Below are positions 11,347-24,086 of a DNA stretch of 64,000 nt, piece by piece (the first letter of the stretch is position 1; each line of letters starts with the position of its first letter). The stretch lies in NCBI GenBank assembly GCA_034440575.1, contig JAOTOL010001633.1, positions 496,001 through 560,000 of the forward strand. The letters are read 5' to 3'. The translations under genes were made by a program, and so were the position numbers. The DNA is from Imbricaverruca yamaguchii. Taxonomy: Eukaryota > Arthropoda > Thecostraca > Neoverrucidae. The notes under the pieces are model-generated. The model made no database searches, had not been told where the DNA came from, and worked only from the letters and a program-made list of their open reading frames with translations.

Positions 11347-14300
11347 AATTGGAATTCATGGATGGAGTCAGGCGCGCACCCAGGATTTTTCCATGGAGGG
11401 TCGGACTGAAAAGGGCACTTGGCCGGCTCCAAAAGGGCACTGGACCAGCTCCAAAAGGGCACTTTGCGGCCCGGGGCACAATGGAAGGTTTGTTGACCGG
11501 GGGGGATGGCATGCATTTTTTTGGCCAAAAGAGCGCCTTTAGCACAGGCGGGGCACATAAGGCAGGTGATTTTTGGGCTAAATTTTGGGCATTCCGGCCA
11601 AGAGGGCACTTTTTGATCAAAAGGGCACTTTTAGCCAAAAGGGCACTTTAGTCTCATGGGGGCGGCCCCCTGCCCCCTCCCCCTCCCTCCGATGCGCCTA
11701 TGGATGGAGTGGTGCGGCCAGGGTTCAGGCAAAGATCCGTGTTTAGCAATGGGGCCCATAAAGCCATCCCAACAAGGATTCGAACTGAATTTCAAAAAGT
11801 GCAAAAGTTGGAAATGCTATCATTATTTTAAAAGAACGCTTTAGTAATATCATAAATATCCTTTCCCTGGCTTTCGCTACTTCCTTTGCAGCCGAGCTCT
11901 TTCCAGCCTTTCCAGCTCATTCTGTGTTATCGAAGTCCAAAATCCATAACGATCAATTGCTGCCAGCGGTAGCCTGCTCACTGAACTGTCAATGTTGTTT
12001 GGCTGACTGAGGCATGCGAGGCTGGACCAGCGTGCTTCTCACTTCATGGTTGCAGTGCAAATAGCCACGTGACGACCGCACAAACGAATTCCTATGAATG
12101 ATACACTTGCCCCTGGTCAACCTGGTAGACTGTCACGTAACGCCTAACGGTGATGCGGCACAGCCTACCAATAATTGCTGTGAAGCGGCACAGCCTACGA
12201 TCCTAGTGATCATCCACATTAAAGATATGCCGGAGATTATATGTTAGATATTAAAAACATCGGTAACCGGCCATAACTAGTGTCGGGATAGACGAATGAA
12301 TTCCACCAGGTGGCAACAAAAGGTGGAAAGAAATCATCGAATATATTGAATAGACCTTATACAATATTTCAAATATGGCATCTCACACTTCCCGTCCTTT
12401 ACGTGGTCATGATCCTGATCATGAATCACCCTAGAGAGCAATGTAATCCATTATGGTCCTCAGGGGAACAGTCAGGGTTATCTAAATGGGACCGACCAAA
12501 AACAAACATTGCATGTTATCGAGACCGCTTTTAGCACTTCGCGTGACCAATATTCAGATTTGGCGTGAGCAAATGCCAAAATGTCTTGTATGATCTGATG
12601 AGTATTTTGTTAGAGTAATCCGGGCTTCCGGGCCACCTGCAGCTGCACCTCTGATAATCATAAATGTCCAATTACAACGAATATCATATTCGGCAATGCT
12701 TAAATAGGCGTCACCCCTCCAAACAACACACGATAGCTGTAAACTATTCAAACCAACGATAACTGAACCAGCCCGACCTGACTTGACCTAAGCTAACATT
12801 TGCATCTGTACACTCACAGCATGCATTTCCGGAGTGTTTCTGTCTGAAAATTATTGGGCTGCAATACATGAAGAAAATTGGCGGACCGAAATTGACTGGG
12901 GGAGGGGCAGCCCAACATGTGAGGGACAAGACTCCCTAAAAGATATACAAATTGACACACGTTGGTTAGATTGTGATTTGTATCATTTTAGCACCCACAC
13001 TTTCGCTGAAAAAGGGTAGGTACATTTAACCTTGCATTTGCTGGTGAAACGCTCCAAGCTACTTGTCTTTTTTCCTACAGTAGCAGTCATGTGCACCGAT
13101 TTGGATAGTGGCACATAAAAATACGATATTTTTCAGATCATACGTTACCTTATAGGCCAGCCTGGTATCTGTCGGTATGCACCAAAGCCTGATAACTGTA
13201 AGCTATGGCTAAATAATATTTGGCGGGTGAACCTTCCCGGGTTTTGTTAGCTGATGATAAGCGAATTTATTCCAGGCTAACTGCTAGCCGATGATAACCG
13301 AGTTTAGCCTAGGCTAGCTGTTAACCGAAACTGGCGAGTAGCCCACTTTGGTGCATGTGGTCGCAGGATTGCAAAGGAAAACGAATGATGTGAGACCACA
13401 TGTTTGAAAATATAATACATTTTAGCAGCTTCCCCAGTAGTAGTTCGAAGAGTGCGCAAGGGTCAGTCAAAGGATAACATCAATATGCGCCAAAGTCGGC
13501 TTTCACGAAGCTCGTGTTGGCTACCCTACCGATTTTGCGTACGTTTTATATATATTCTAAATGAGCGAAGCCAAGGCACTAGCAGACCCACGCGGTAGGC
13601 CATTTTGGCCATGCCTCACCCCACAAATGGTCAAACAGCAGGAAAAAATTTCATGGTCCTAGTCTGCGAGAAGAAGAAAAAACTTTTGCGGTGAAAAGGT
13701 TTGTTTTAAATGACTCCCTTGGCCGAAAAAAAAACAAATCCTGACGAAGTTATGTAAATCAGTGTACATGTTTTCACCATGGTCCTGTCAAGCAAGCACT
13801 TGCCACCACCATTCTCCACAGCCATCTCCAGATGTGATGTTTCCGAGTGATCTCCATCGATGGACCAGGTATGGATCCAGAATTCAAGGGGAGGGGTAGG
13901 TGCTGCGTAAGGGAATGTGCCCTGTCGTCAGGCCACTGACCCCTGGTCCATTATTAGCCTGAGCTCGATGGCGAGTACCTGCATCTCTGCAGTACGCAGG
14001 TATCTGCTCAGTACGCAGGTACTGAGCCTTTGGTTGCTCAGCCAAAGTACCAGCAAAGATGTCAACCAAAGTAATCCTTGCAAAAAATATGATCACCATC
14101 AATTCGTTTACCACCCGGAACACCACAGTTTGTCAGTCTTTCGCCCAGGAACGGAGGCAAGAATTGCCGAAGGAGGGATTTTGCGAGAGTCCGGGCCACC
14201 ACCACACATTTAAGGTCTCGTGATTTCGGCCACACCGGTTCCAAGGAACCACTTGTGCGAAGGAAAAAAAACAACAACTTTTAATCGTCATTGTGGGTCC

Positions 14301-14789
14301 GAGTCATCTGATCCCCTCCTTTCTCAAGCTGTTGACACCGTGGTGTCGTTCTGTGGACATGCTTGGGATGTGGATCCGATGATTTTGCAACTTCAATATT
14401 TTGCTTTCAATATTTATCCACTCGATATAATTTGTTAAGTTCCCGGTAGCAATTTCCGAAATCAAATGGTAGGAAACTGCGAAAATGGTTGCATAAAACC
14501 CGCAAAATACTATCGCATAACATGCAAAGGCAAATGGAAGGAGTCGCATAAAAGTGATAAACAGCGCATCGATGTACAATTATCGCCGTTTTACCTAGAC
14601 GCGAATGGCAAATTTGAATACTGATGCCAATCACATTTCCTCTCTCCGCCGGAGGTGCCGAGATTAGCCAACAGCCCTAAGTGACCGGCTTGGCTGAAAA
14701 GCATTGTCCCAGGTCCAAGCGAACCTTTGTTCCGCACCGTACGCATGATAGTCGCAACAAAAGCTGGCAGCTCTCAGACATTCTCGGTT
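11347..14789. other. Unassigned, with small local repeats
   Basis: 11370-11660 is a degenerate tandem of AAAAGGGCACTTTNGGCC-like phrases. 12140-12200 holds two copies of GCGGCACAGCCTAC. 13235-13330 holds three GCTAGCCGATGATAACCGAG-like units. 13985-14025 repeats CAGTACGCAGGTA. No gene is recognised. The small open frames differ in no way from background. Confidence 0.4.
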
Positions 14790-15060
14790 CGGACATTTTC
14801 TTTGGCCGCACGTATGCCCTGCTTGCACGGCGTGCCGGCCGGCAAAATTATCGAGTTTCGGCCGAGGCGCCGCCGGGCCGGCGCCAGGGGCCGTCTTCCC
14901 TAGGACACCGACCAATCAGAGCTGAGATGCCGCGCCGCGTCAGCCAAGGAGTCGGCCGGCATAATGGACGGCGACGAGCCGCGGCGGCCCGGTCTCCGAC
15001 CCGGCCGGAGATACATCATCTCGACGCTATCGCACGATGTGAAAATCCATCGCCGAGATG
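14790..15060. promoter_or_regulatory. CG-rich island with a CCAAT box, possible promoter
   Basis: The segment is dense in CpG (GGCCGAGGCGCCGCCGGGCC, CGCGCCGCGTCAGCC) against an AT-rich background and includes GACCAATCAGAGC at about 14908. No exon is recognisable on either side, so this may be the 5' end of a gene I cannot follow, or a repeat. Confidence 0.3.
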
Positions 15061-15711
15061 ATCTCCATGATTTCCGACCGGCTCTGAAAATGAATCGGCG
15101 ACTGACTCGCCATCGTATTTAAACGAGGTTTGAATGATAAGGAGCCAACCATGTGCGATTGTAGGAGTGGACTCACCATCGCACACAACTTCAAGAGCTG
15201 TTAAGCGATGACCAGTTATGTTCAGCGTGGCGCGAACATTTTGCCCAGCAAATCGTCGGACGCTTTGTCGGAACGGCAGTGCATGTTTTCCGTCACAGAA
15301 TGGCCTCCACATAATTCCGATTTAGGGCTCTAAGATAATCCCGAAGCCCAATTCACCAAAGACGTCATCCGAAGTCGATGACAAGACGCACCATTAAATG
15401 GTCAACTATTCATAGGAATAATTTGATTTGGCTTCCAATAGCCCAGTCCCTTCAGTCACTTGTTTATGTCGAAGGAGCTCTGCAGTACGATTTCTCAGGA
15501 TATCTCCAACGAGGTCGGCGAGAAGTGTAAGGTGCTGGACCGCCACGCCCCCCCCCCTGTACGAGCAAGGGGTGTCGCACCCCCTTGTTAAGCTCGACAA
15601 AACTGCTTACTCTCCCTAGATGCCATGCTTCTTAAAATAAAACAAATATTCCAGGTTCAGCGCTGCATTCTCACAATTCGATTATGTATGTACGGCTAGA
15701 ACACATGTTCG

Positions 15712-15898
15712 AAATGGGGCGGGGATGGCCGAGTGGTTAAGGTGTCGGGCTATGGGTACCAAAGGCCCCGAGTTCGACACTAGTGCCGCTCGGGACATTC
15801 CCAATCCCGCGGCCCACCGGCGAAACAGTGTGGGCGGCGCCATTAGCCGCGAATGTGCATAAAGTGCGTAGTGAACCACCCAATAAACAAACAAACAA
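15712..15898 (+). mobile_element. tRNA-derived SINE with (AAAC)n tail and target duplication
   Basis: The head GGGGATGGCCGAGTGGTTAA with GGTGTCGGGC resembles tRNA-Ser or tRNA-Leu, and CGAGTTCGACACTAG resembles box B. The body ends in GTAGTGAACCACCCAATAAA and (CAAA)n. The 9-bp repeats ACATGTTCG at 15703-15711 and 15899-15907 flank it. It is therefore a retroposed copy, not a tRNA gene. Confidence 0.88.
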
Positions 15899-15907
15899 AC
15901 ATGTTCG

Positions 15908-18314
15908 TAATTTTTATTGTCGTTTCTTCAGTACATAAAATAATGATCCAAAGATAATCATAGTCAGGGTACACAGTACGCTTTCCTCGGCGTCACTAAT
16001 TAAGTTCACTAAAAGTGGTCCTGTACGCGGTATTTGAAGCTGAGGTTACGGCCACTTCATCAGGGTAGCATGGGCATAGTGGCGGATTAGTCCAAGCCTA
16101 AATTGGAGTATTAATTGAGAACGTGGACGCTGTATGACAAGCGCAGTCGATGTGCTCCTTAAGCCCAAATAGCCAACCAACCAACTAACCTGGGACGACA
16201 ATTTTGCCAACCATCTCAAGCTTTATTAACTCTAGACTCAAAGTAGCAAATCCGACCAAATTCTTCATTTTCGCCATATTTTGTCATCGTCGTCTTCATG
16301 GTCAAAACTTCTTTAACTATGCACTGGGATCGAAGTCTGACATGCATACAATGTATATGCCGGTGAATTTCAGTCCGACCCACCAGACGAGTGCCCACTG
16401 CACTAAATTGATTAGCCTGCCTTTGCTTCTACCAGACAATTTTCAATACAGGTTTGTTGAACAAAAATTTTACTTGTATGCTTTAGGGCCATACATATTT
16501 GGAGCCATCATTTGGAATTAATAGTTAAGTTGCCAGTGAATGATCAATTACACCGCCGTTTCCTTGATCTGAACCAATGCATTGCTTGAAGGCAATGATC
16601 TGAAACAGTTGCACGACAAATGGCACACCAATTTTGTATTGTCGTTGCTATTACAACCCTCACCCAGTTTTTGCAATGTGTAAACGAAGAGAGGGTAGCG
16701 AGCCCAAATTTTGCGCCCGCCCGCGGGCATTCATTTCGGAACCATTCGTTTATAACTTGTCAGGTCAGGTCAGGTTAGGCTACGGACCTGCGACGATGCT
16801 GCGAGAATCTGCCCCGGCGCGTTTCGATAGATTTCGTATTTTTCCAGCTTGGACCGAAATAGGTGGGTGGCAAACTATGCATGAAGCCCCCGTGAAATGC
16901 TTATCATCCTTTTTCGTTCAATGCTAATTATATTTACGGGTCGCAAGATCCTATGACATCCACGGACTCTTGTGCAGGCTGGGTCAAGTCAGTACGTGTC
17001 GACATCGGGACAGTCTCGCTTGTGGGTCCAGAGCGCATAATGTTGAGTCCTAGAGGGTACCAATGAACGACATCCTACCACACGAATGCTATGCACTTAA
17101 ATATATTAGTCCGTCCTTACTTCTGTAATGTAATGCAGACTATTTTTGGTTGCATGCTCTAGGATCGAACAAGCCTGGGCCCTGGGAGTCATAATTGGAA
17201 AATACTTGTTGTTTCGTGAATGATAAAATCGACAGGTATTTTGTATATTTGAACTAAAAAAATTGCCTGGAGGCAATGATCCGACAAAGGTGTGTCTAGT
17301 ATGACAGACGGTATGCCATTTTTCGTTATCCAGCTGTGCCAATGATCACCTTGGCCACGCTGAGCCAGTTGTTGCACTATGTTGCGAACAGGGCGATTGT
17401 CACCAGGAGGTGATCGCATGGCCCAGCAAGGCACATGCATCCTAAATAGTAGCGCTCAGAAGGGTATCTATACTAGTACTGTCCGCATGTTACGAAAATT
17501 AGTGCCCGAATTGCCCAGAAGGATGCCTACATGTCCAAGGCTGTATTGGCCATATAGGCGCCTCCCTGTAGCGGACCCGTAGGGAAGACCGGGTCTAGTT
17601 GAAGTTTTAGCAAAACTCAAAACAACGTATCACTCTGGAAGGGTAGCGAGGAGATAGCTACACCTACGACAAACGTAATACTTGAATACCTTCTAATATC
17701 ATCGCCGATAAGCTATTTTTTCGTCGCGTGCTCTGGGATTTCCACCAGGGAGCAAAACATTGCGCAGCTACCGGTTCATTAACTTACCACGCTGTAGGGA
17801 TAAATTGTCGATGTATTACTTGCGTTTTGTCAACTTACCCGAGTAGAAATGAGTGCAATCATCCTAATTCGTGGGCTTCCTGCAAACATAACATTTTGGC
17901 CCTGGTGATGCTTGCCATATTAGTGTATCCAAAACGGGCAGTTTGCGTCTATTTTCTGCTTTCGAGTGTGCAATGTATAGAAAGTTCAACACCGTTGAGC
18001 TGGCTAAGAATATGTTGTAGGTTGGAGTTTTCAGGGACGATCACGAGAAATCATCCACGAACCTTAACTACAATGCTCCCGTACTGATTATGTTGGTAAA
18101 GTGATCCACTTCTAGGGACTACATGTGCAGGTTGGCTAATACAGTAGCTAATACAGTCCACTTAATAGTGTTCTCAAGGCGAGGCCAGTCACTTGTTTGC
18201 ATTCTTTAGGATTGAATTAAAGTGATCCAAAATGGAGACAAAGTTCGACAAGCTTGATTAAATCGCCTCTCGGCACTGACAGTGTGTCATCGTCGAGCTG
18301 TTCAAGCACTCGTT
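15908..18314. other. Unassigned
   Basis: Apart from the R2 copy, the only internal relation I see is between about 16575-16640 and 17265-17330. Both read GGCAATGATC, then a stretch ending in ATTTTTCGTTATCC or TTTTGTATTGTCG. No supported gene. Confidence 0.35.
16100..16190 (-). repeat. R2 repeat copy, inverted
   Basis: CAGTCGATGTGCTCCTTAAG, then CCCAAATAGCCAACCAACCA. The (GTTG)n end is intact here and gives one end of the unit. Confidence 0.65.
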
Positions 18315-18592
18315 CAGCAGTTCACTGTACTGCTGTCCAGCAGTTCACTTTACTGCCGTCCAGCAGTTCACTTTACTGCCGTCCAGCAGTTCACTGTACT
18401 GCCGTCCAGCAGTTCACTGTACTGCCGTTCAGCAGTTCACTGTACTGCCATTCAGCAGTTCACTTTACTGCCGTTCAGCAGTTCATTATACTGCCGTTTA
18501 GCAGTTCACTTTACTGCCGTTCAGTAGTTTATTGTACTGTCGTTTAGCAGTTCATTGTACTTCCGTTCAGCAGTTCACTGAACTGATGTTCA
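18315..18592 (+). repeat. 23-bp minisatellite, about 12 units
   Basis: The unit CAGCAGTTCACTGTACTGCC with a GTC or GTT ending repeats head to tail without spacers. The last units degenerate (TTCAGTAGTTTATTGTACTG). Confidence 0.9.
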
Positions 18593-19381
18593 GAGACATT
18601 CACTGTACTCGCAATGTTCCACAGCATAACAATGTTTTGGATGTTTTGGTCTCTGGTGGCAAGCTCAGATGGTGCGACAAAAAAAATTATCGGGGATGAT
18701 GCTAGAAGGTTCAGGCTTCTCGAAGGCGTAGCTATCTCCCGGCCACCCTTCGAAAGTAATCAACCACATTGAGTTTCGCCAAAATTGTATCAACCAAATC
18801 CGGTTTCCACTGTTGATGATGGCGAAAAATAAAAATGTGAACCAGGAAGCACTTCCACAGCAATAGTACTACAATCAATTTTTGGCGAGGAAGAAACTGT
18901 TGAGAACCACGAGCCTGATCAGAATGTTCGAATAGGGTATAGTGTTCATTTACCGGTGTTCTGGTTCAAACTGGAAAACGCTATGCTTGAAAAATATGAA
19001 GAGTAGCTCAGGACTGGATCAGGGATCAGGACGAAAGACGACAAGGCGATGCCTTCAAAATGGCCATTTGTAGAATAAACAGGCTTCTGTTAGTCACATT
19101 AACTTAAATAGCTCTATTAAGACAGCATTGGTTTATATCCATCCTTGTTATCGTAACAAGCCAAGCGGGAGATCACCATCACTGAATACAAAATATGCAT
19201 GCGCCTGCCCTGACTTTGATGGTAAACGGATGACTAGATTCTCCGGCAGAACCACTCGTATTTGACCGTGGAGCATGATATGTACATCTGTCGACAAAAC
19301 TAGCATGTATTTCTGAGAAATATGCAAACATGTCATCACATCTTTCTCCCCCCCCCCTCTCTCTCTCTCTGCCCATATATA

Positions 19382-19384
<3 letters not shown>

Positions 19385-19430
<46 letters not shown>
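19385..19430. repeat. (TA)n microsatellite
   Basis: About 46 bases of pure AT, preceded by a CT-rich run (19345-19370) and followed by CCCCCTCTATCTATC. Confidence 0.95.
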
Positions 19431-19433
<3 letters not shown>

Positions 19434-19436
19434 CCT

Positions 19437-19885
19437 CTATCTATCTCCTCTGACCCGGTCGTTTCGTCTCCCGGAGACGCCTTTCCGGCCGTTCCCGTGT
19501 CGTTCCGGTGGCACGCGATCGATTCGGCCTGCGGCGGGCCAAGATGGCCGTCCGGCGGCGGATGTCGGCCGTCTTCCGGTGGCGCTGCTCGTCCGTCCGG
19601 TCCTGCCGCGACGCGCACCGTCTGGCCGGCAGAAGCGCGCCCAATGGACCGCGACCGGCCCGACTTTCATCAGCGCCGTCCCGACCGGGGTGGCAAACTC
19701 GACGACAACTTTTCGCATCAATCGTCCCCTCTCCGCCCGACGCTCTGGATCCGTCGTCCGGCCGGGAAGTTGGTGGTGCTCTCGACGACAGCCCCTAGCA
19801 ATCGTAGATAACTTGCTAACTTTCGCCGAGTTTACGCCGTCTACGTGCGTGAAGACGCTGCCTGGCGCGTCGTTTGACTCGTGTA
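19437..19885. other. CG-rich island between a TA run and the 49-bp array
   Basis: About 450 bases with very high CpG content. Open frames occur in several frames on both strands (for example 19437-19934 minus), as expected from base composition. None has a recognisable domain. CGCGATCGATTCGGCC and GCGGGCCAAGATGGCCG lie near its centre. Confidence 0.4.
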
Positions 19886-19887
19886 CA

Positions 19888-20957
19888 CCCGCGTCCGTGT
19901 ACTGGTGAGGATTGTGCGGTGTTTTGGGTGTCATTGCCCGTGTCCGTGTACTGGTGAGGACTGTGCGCTGTTTTGGGTGTCATTACCCGTGTCCGTGTAC
20001 TGGTGAGGACTGTGCGGTGTTTTGGGTGTCGATACCCGTGTCTGTGTACTGGTGAGGACTGTGCGGTGTTTTGGGTGTCATTGCCCGTGTCCGTGTACTG
20101 GTGAGGACTGTGCGGTGTTTTGGGTGTCATTACCCGTGTCCGTGTACTGGTGAGGACTGTGCGGTGTTTTGGGTGTGGATACCCGTGTCTGTGTACTGGT
20201 GAGGACTGTGCGCTGTTTTGGGTGTCATTACCCGTGTCCGTGTACTGGTGAGGACTGTGCGGTGTTTTGGGTGTGGATACCCGTGTCTGTGTACTAGTGA
20301 GGACTGTGCGGTGTTTTGGGTGTCATTACCCGTTTCCGTGTACTGGTGAGGACTGTGCGGTGTTTTGGGTGTGGGTACCCGTGTCTGTGTACTGGTGAGG
20401 ACTGTGCAGTGTTTTGGGTGTCATTGCCCGTGTCCGTGTACTGGTGAGGACTGTGCGGTGTTTTGGGTGGCATTACCCGTGTCCGTGTACTAATGAGGAC
20501 TGTGCGGTGTTTTGGGCGTGGATACCCGTGTCTGTGTACTGGTGAGGACTGTGCGCTGTTTTGGGTGTCATTACCCGTTTCCGTGTACTGGTGAGGACTG
20601 TGCGGTGTTTTGGGCGTGGATACCCGTGTCTGTGTACTGGTGAGGACTGTGCGGTGTTTTGGGTGTCATTACCCGTTTCCGTGTACTGGTGAGGACTGTG
20701 CGGTGTTTTGGGTGTCGATACCCGTGTCTGTGTACTGGTGAGGACTGTGCGGTGTTTTGGGTGTCATTACCCGTGCCCGTGTACTGGTGAGGACTGTGCG
20801 GTGTTTTGGGTGTGGATACCCGTGTCTGTGTACCAGTGAGGACTGTGTGGTGTTTTGGGTGTCATTACCCGTGCCCGTGTACTGGTGAGGACTGTGCGGT
20901 GTTTTGGGTGTGGGTACCCGTGTCTGTATACCAGTGAGGACTGTGCGGTGTTTTGGG
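19888..20957 (+). repeat. 49-bp satellite array, about 22 units, alternating two unit types
   Basis: The core GTGTACTGGTGAGGACTGTG plus CGGTGTTTTGGGTG recurs every 49 bases. The variable part alternates mostly between CATTACCCGTGTCC and GGATACCCGTGTCT, so the working period is about 98 bp. Units are very similar, unlike most repeats here, so the array is young or homogenised. Confidence 0.92.
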
Positions 20958-21406
20958 GGACAAGCACACGATGTTAATTTGCGTTCGAATGATTTTTATA
21001 TTAATGGGAGGGGCATATGTGTAAGGACAGGAGCAAAGTCTACCGAATTCTTCAAGTTACCGGGTCAGGAATATTAACCATCGCCGTACGTGGGGGAGGA
21101 CATCTCGAGCCCCCTCCCCTCCCTCAGGCTTTTCGACGATAACGACTGAATGAGCAGACGCAGAGATGCCACATCTTCAGTGGCTTATTATGCATCTATT
21201 GTTCCATACTTTGTAACATTTCTGGTCCAGGTCACTAAAGGTCATTGACCTGGAATGAGTCAACAGGAGTGACATTCCAAAATATTAAAAATACTGTCAA
21301 TCAGAGTAGTTGGAACACATAAGCGCCAAACTCAGAGTATGATGTCCTTGCATCAGGACGAATGAACTCATGTCTAAAAATGTTAAGTAATGTGAAAGTT
21401 ATTAAC

Positions 21407-22000
21407 GCGTCCCATCTCGGGGGGTCTTCAGCCGCCCCCCCCCCCCCTCAGGTTGTTCGCGGATAGTGAACGAACGGCGTGCGGCAGCGCGCCAGAATTT
21501 GGCGTATTTTTTCCCCACATCAATTTGGCATGTTGTGTCAAAATTATCAAGCCAGGTCATATAGGGTCAACGAGTTAGGTGAGGTCAAGTGAGGTCACTT
21601 CCAAAAAAGTTCAACCATTCGTCACGCTTTAACGGATATATATATTTTATTCAACCTTTCAGCGTCTGCTTATCTTTAGGGATGCAACAAAATGTACGAG
21701 ATGAATTTTTCATTCTTTTCCGTTTTTGACTACATATAAATTTTGCATCTTTGCCTATTGTAGTTCAAATCGAAGATTCTGGCTAAAGTACGCATTTTTT
21801 TATTGGGGCAAGTTGACTTCCAACAACGTTTCTCGGTCTGCTCTACCCATTAGAAAAGCAAAATTAAAGAAAACTTGAAAACTCAAAGTTTTGAAATAAA
21901 AAAAACATCCAATTTGTATTTTTTTGGGGGGCCAAAAGTTTTATGGCGCTGGTCGATTTCGCTGTCCTTTTCTGATTCCAAATACATTTTTTCTTCTTCC
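21407..22000 (-). repeat. R3 dispersed repeat, copy B, inverted and nested in R4
   Basis: Reverse complement of 10785-11346 in the same order, from TTAACGCGTCCCATCTCGGG to GATTTCGCTGTCCTTTTC. It interrupts the R4 repeat, whose other copy (26495-27665) lacks it. It is followed by a CCCC/GGGG-rich junction (22065-22260). Confidence 0.8.
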
Positions 22001-22427
22001 AATATCCCACAAAATGACTCCCCAGAGTCAAAAACATAATGCAAGTCGTGAAAAGTCGTGAAAATCTACCGCCCCCCCCCACGGCACTTTTGGGGGAAAT
22101 TGTTTTGGGGATGGATTCGGACCATACTCGTCGAGCGCTTTCCGATGACACCTCTTCGTTTCCGTGCGATGCTTAGTTTGGATTTTAGAGGAGTGTTATT
22201 ATCTCCCCTCCCCCCGAGACGGGGTGTAAGGATCTGACCGGAAAGACGGCGCGGGTTAACCTGAAGTCAGGTCAATTTCAGCACATTGTTGCCGTATTTA
22301 ACGGGAAGAACTCAATTTGAGTGTCATTTAATACGCCAAAAATGGCCTAGAGCATGAAATAAGCATTCTGGGTTAACTTTTGTGTCAAAGGTCAATGGGA
22401 TAAGGTCACGTCACGTATCACGAAGGG

Positions 22428-22503
22428 GACGAGTGGTCTAGGAGTAAGTTGCCCGTCTTACAATTGAGAGATTGTGGGTTCCGTTCTCACCTGTCGTTTC
22501 TCT
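22428..22503 (+). repeat. tRNA-like segment, probably a SINE head or tRNA pseudogene
   Basis: Box-A-like TGGTCTAGGAG and box-B-like GGGTTCCGTTCTCACC lie at tRNA spacing, and GGGGACG can pair with CGTTTCT through G-U pairs. I could not find a proper anticodon stem, so I do not call a tRNA gene. Confidence 0.35.
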
Positions 22504-22984
22504 TCGCCCGCGGCCAATCGGAATAAGAGATTGGAGACGTCACCTAACTCAGCGGTTGATGTGTCGCAGAACCAATAACCACCATCACCACGTATCACGT
22601 ACATTCTACGCCATGCTATCTCATGCAGAATATGGGTGTTCCTCGCCTGGCGATATTCTAATTCAGTTTTAGCCCTGCTTAAGTGGTGCGACATCAGATT
22701 GGATGACAAATTAATAATTTGAGGTGACCTGACCTCGTATGAGCTGACCTGACTTGACCTGGTTTGACCTTAGTTTTGAATTACTTCCCAAACAGTGCGC
22801 ACTTAGGCGAAGACTGAAGAGATCGGTTCATCCATGTGTCCATCATCTCAATATGAACTGGGGTCAAGTCAGAAGGTCAGAAGATTGACAACTTACAAAG
22901 ATGTTTCAATATTATATCAGTTCTTCTCGGAACACAATTGTATACTTCAGGGTGATGTTCTGGATTTAATCAACCTTGGAATTA

Positions 22985-23490
22985 CTTAACATGACAATAT
23001 GTAACGACCTGACCTAACCTTACAATTTTATGTGGCAACCAGATGCAAGTATTTTGCGCTTGAGTGGTTCTGTTGCAAGGACCCGTGACGTATATGTTCG
23101 TATTTACCAGATTTTTATGTAAGGTAAAGTTCATGTCGCTATGATGTCCGATTCCAGGGATGCAGGGGGCACCAGGGCATTTGTCGCCTCCCCTATAGGA
23201 ATGTGACGTCCATCCGGACAGGAAAAGGTGCCCATCTAGGAAGGCTTGAATGCACCCGAGCGAATTTTTCAGCCAGTGGCGCTCCTCTGAGAGGAAAATA
23301 CACCCCTTGGAAGAAACGGTGCTCCTCCGGGAAGCCCTGAGTGCACCCACCTCCAGTTGGATATTTACAGGGCGTCCCTTCGGGAGGAAAAGGTGCCCCT
23401 TCGGAAAGGCTTGAATGCACTTTCCCTCAAACTTTTGACGCTCTCCGCAAGGCAAAGTGGTATCCCTCCGGACATGTGTCCCCATGACAA
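22985..23490 (-). repeat. R5 repeat (GGGGCGCCTTTCCTTCC family), inverted
   Basis: Reverse complement of sequences at 9356-9650 and 57558-57830 (GGCATCTTTCCTTCC, CATAAGGGCGTTTC, GGCTGAAAAATTCGAG). It holds internal repeats of about 90 bases. Another inverted piece lies at 38425-38600. Confidence 0.65.
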
Positions 23491-24086
23491 TTCCTGTATC
23501 CGCCCATGATCTATTATCACCTTTAACGACATTATCATGGCAGCAAATGGAGAAATAAGATGTGACATGAACTATAGGCTATATTGGCTTGCCAATGACA
23601 TTTCCTTTGTGTCCTCAACATACATGCTTTACAGTTGGTTTTTAAGCCTCATACTGACCTGACCTAATATATCCTGTCTTGGCCCTTTTCACCATGATCA
23701 ATATATATGCATTCATCTGTGATAATCTTTGGAAAACCGTGTGGAAAGAACAAAAGGTCAGTAAGAAAAAAAAATTCAGGGACTTTACCCAATGGGCATA
23801 TATTGACCTAATATGACTTTTGGTAAATTTTTCACGCATTGACCTAAGTCATCAACAGTCAAAGAGCAAATATAAGGTATGTTTCGGGCTCTCCATGAAC
23901 AAAGCCTTCAAACAGTGTTCCGCATGTCATCCCCGCACGCGTAGATCGGAAGTTAGATGGGAGGTTTCCAAGAGCCAACCTCCCTCTGCGACCCGGCGAA
24001 GGTAAATGACCCATCCGCTTCATGTTCTGATGAAATTTAGGGAGCCTACGTTTAGTACGCCTACGTTACGTCTACCTACCCAGGCT

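Larger units (their letters stand above)
21060..23830 (+). repeat. R4 dispersed repeat, copy 1
   Basis: Aligned in patches with 26495-27665: AATGAGCAGACGCAGAGA, ATATTTTGTACCTGACC-type motifs, CAGTGCGCACTTAGGCGAAG, ATAGGCTATATTGGCTTG, and CCATGATCAATATATATGCA. It is rich in TGACCTGACC. It is interrupted by R3 copy B and by an inverted R5 block. Confidence 0.6.

Noticed and set aside
15718..15790. tRNA-Ser/Leu gene
   Set aside because: Box A and box B are present, but the segment is the head of a retroposed SINE with a tail and target duplication, and it does not complete an acceptor stem.
19148..19934. Several Arg/Pro-rich open frames of 100-192 codons
   Set aside because: They occur in many frames at once in a CpG-rich island. 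No domain or splice context singles out one.
18315..20957. Regular repeats that might suggest a CRISPR array
   Set aside because: Units are head to tail with no unique spacers, and the DNA is eukaryotic.
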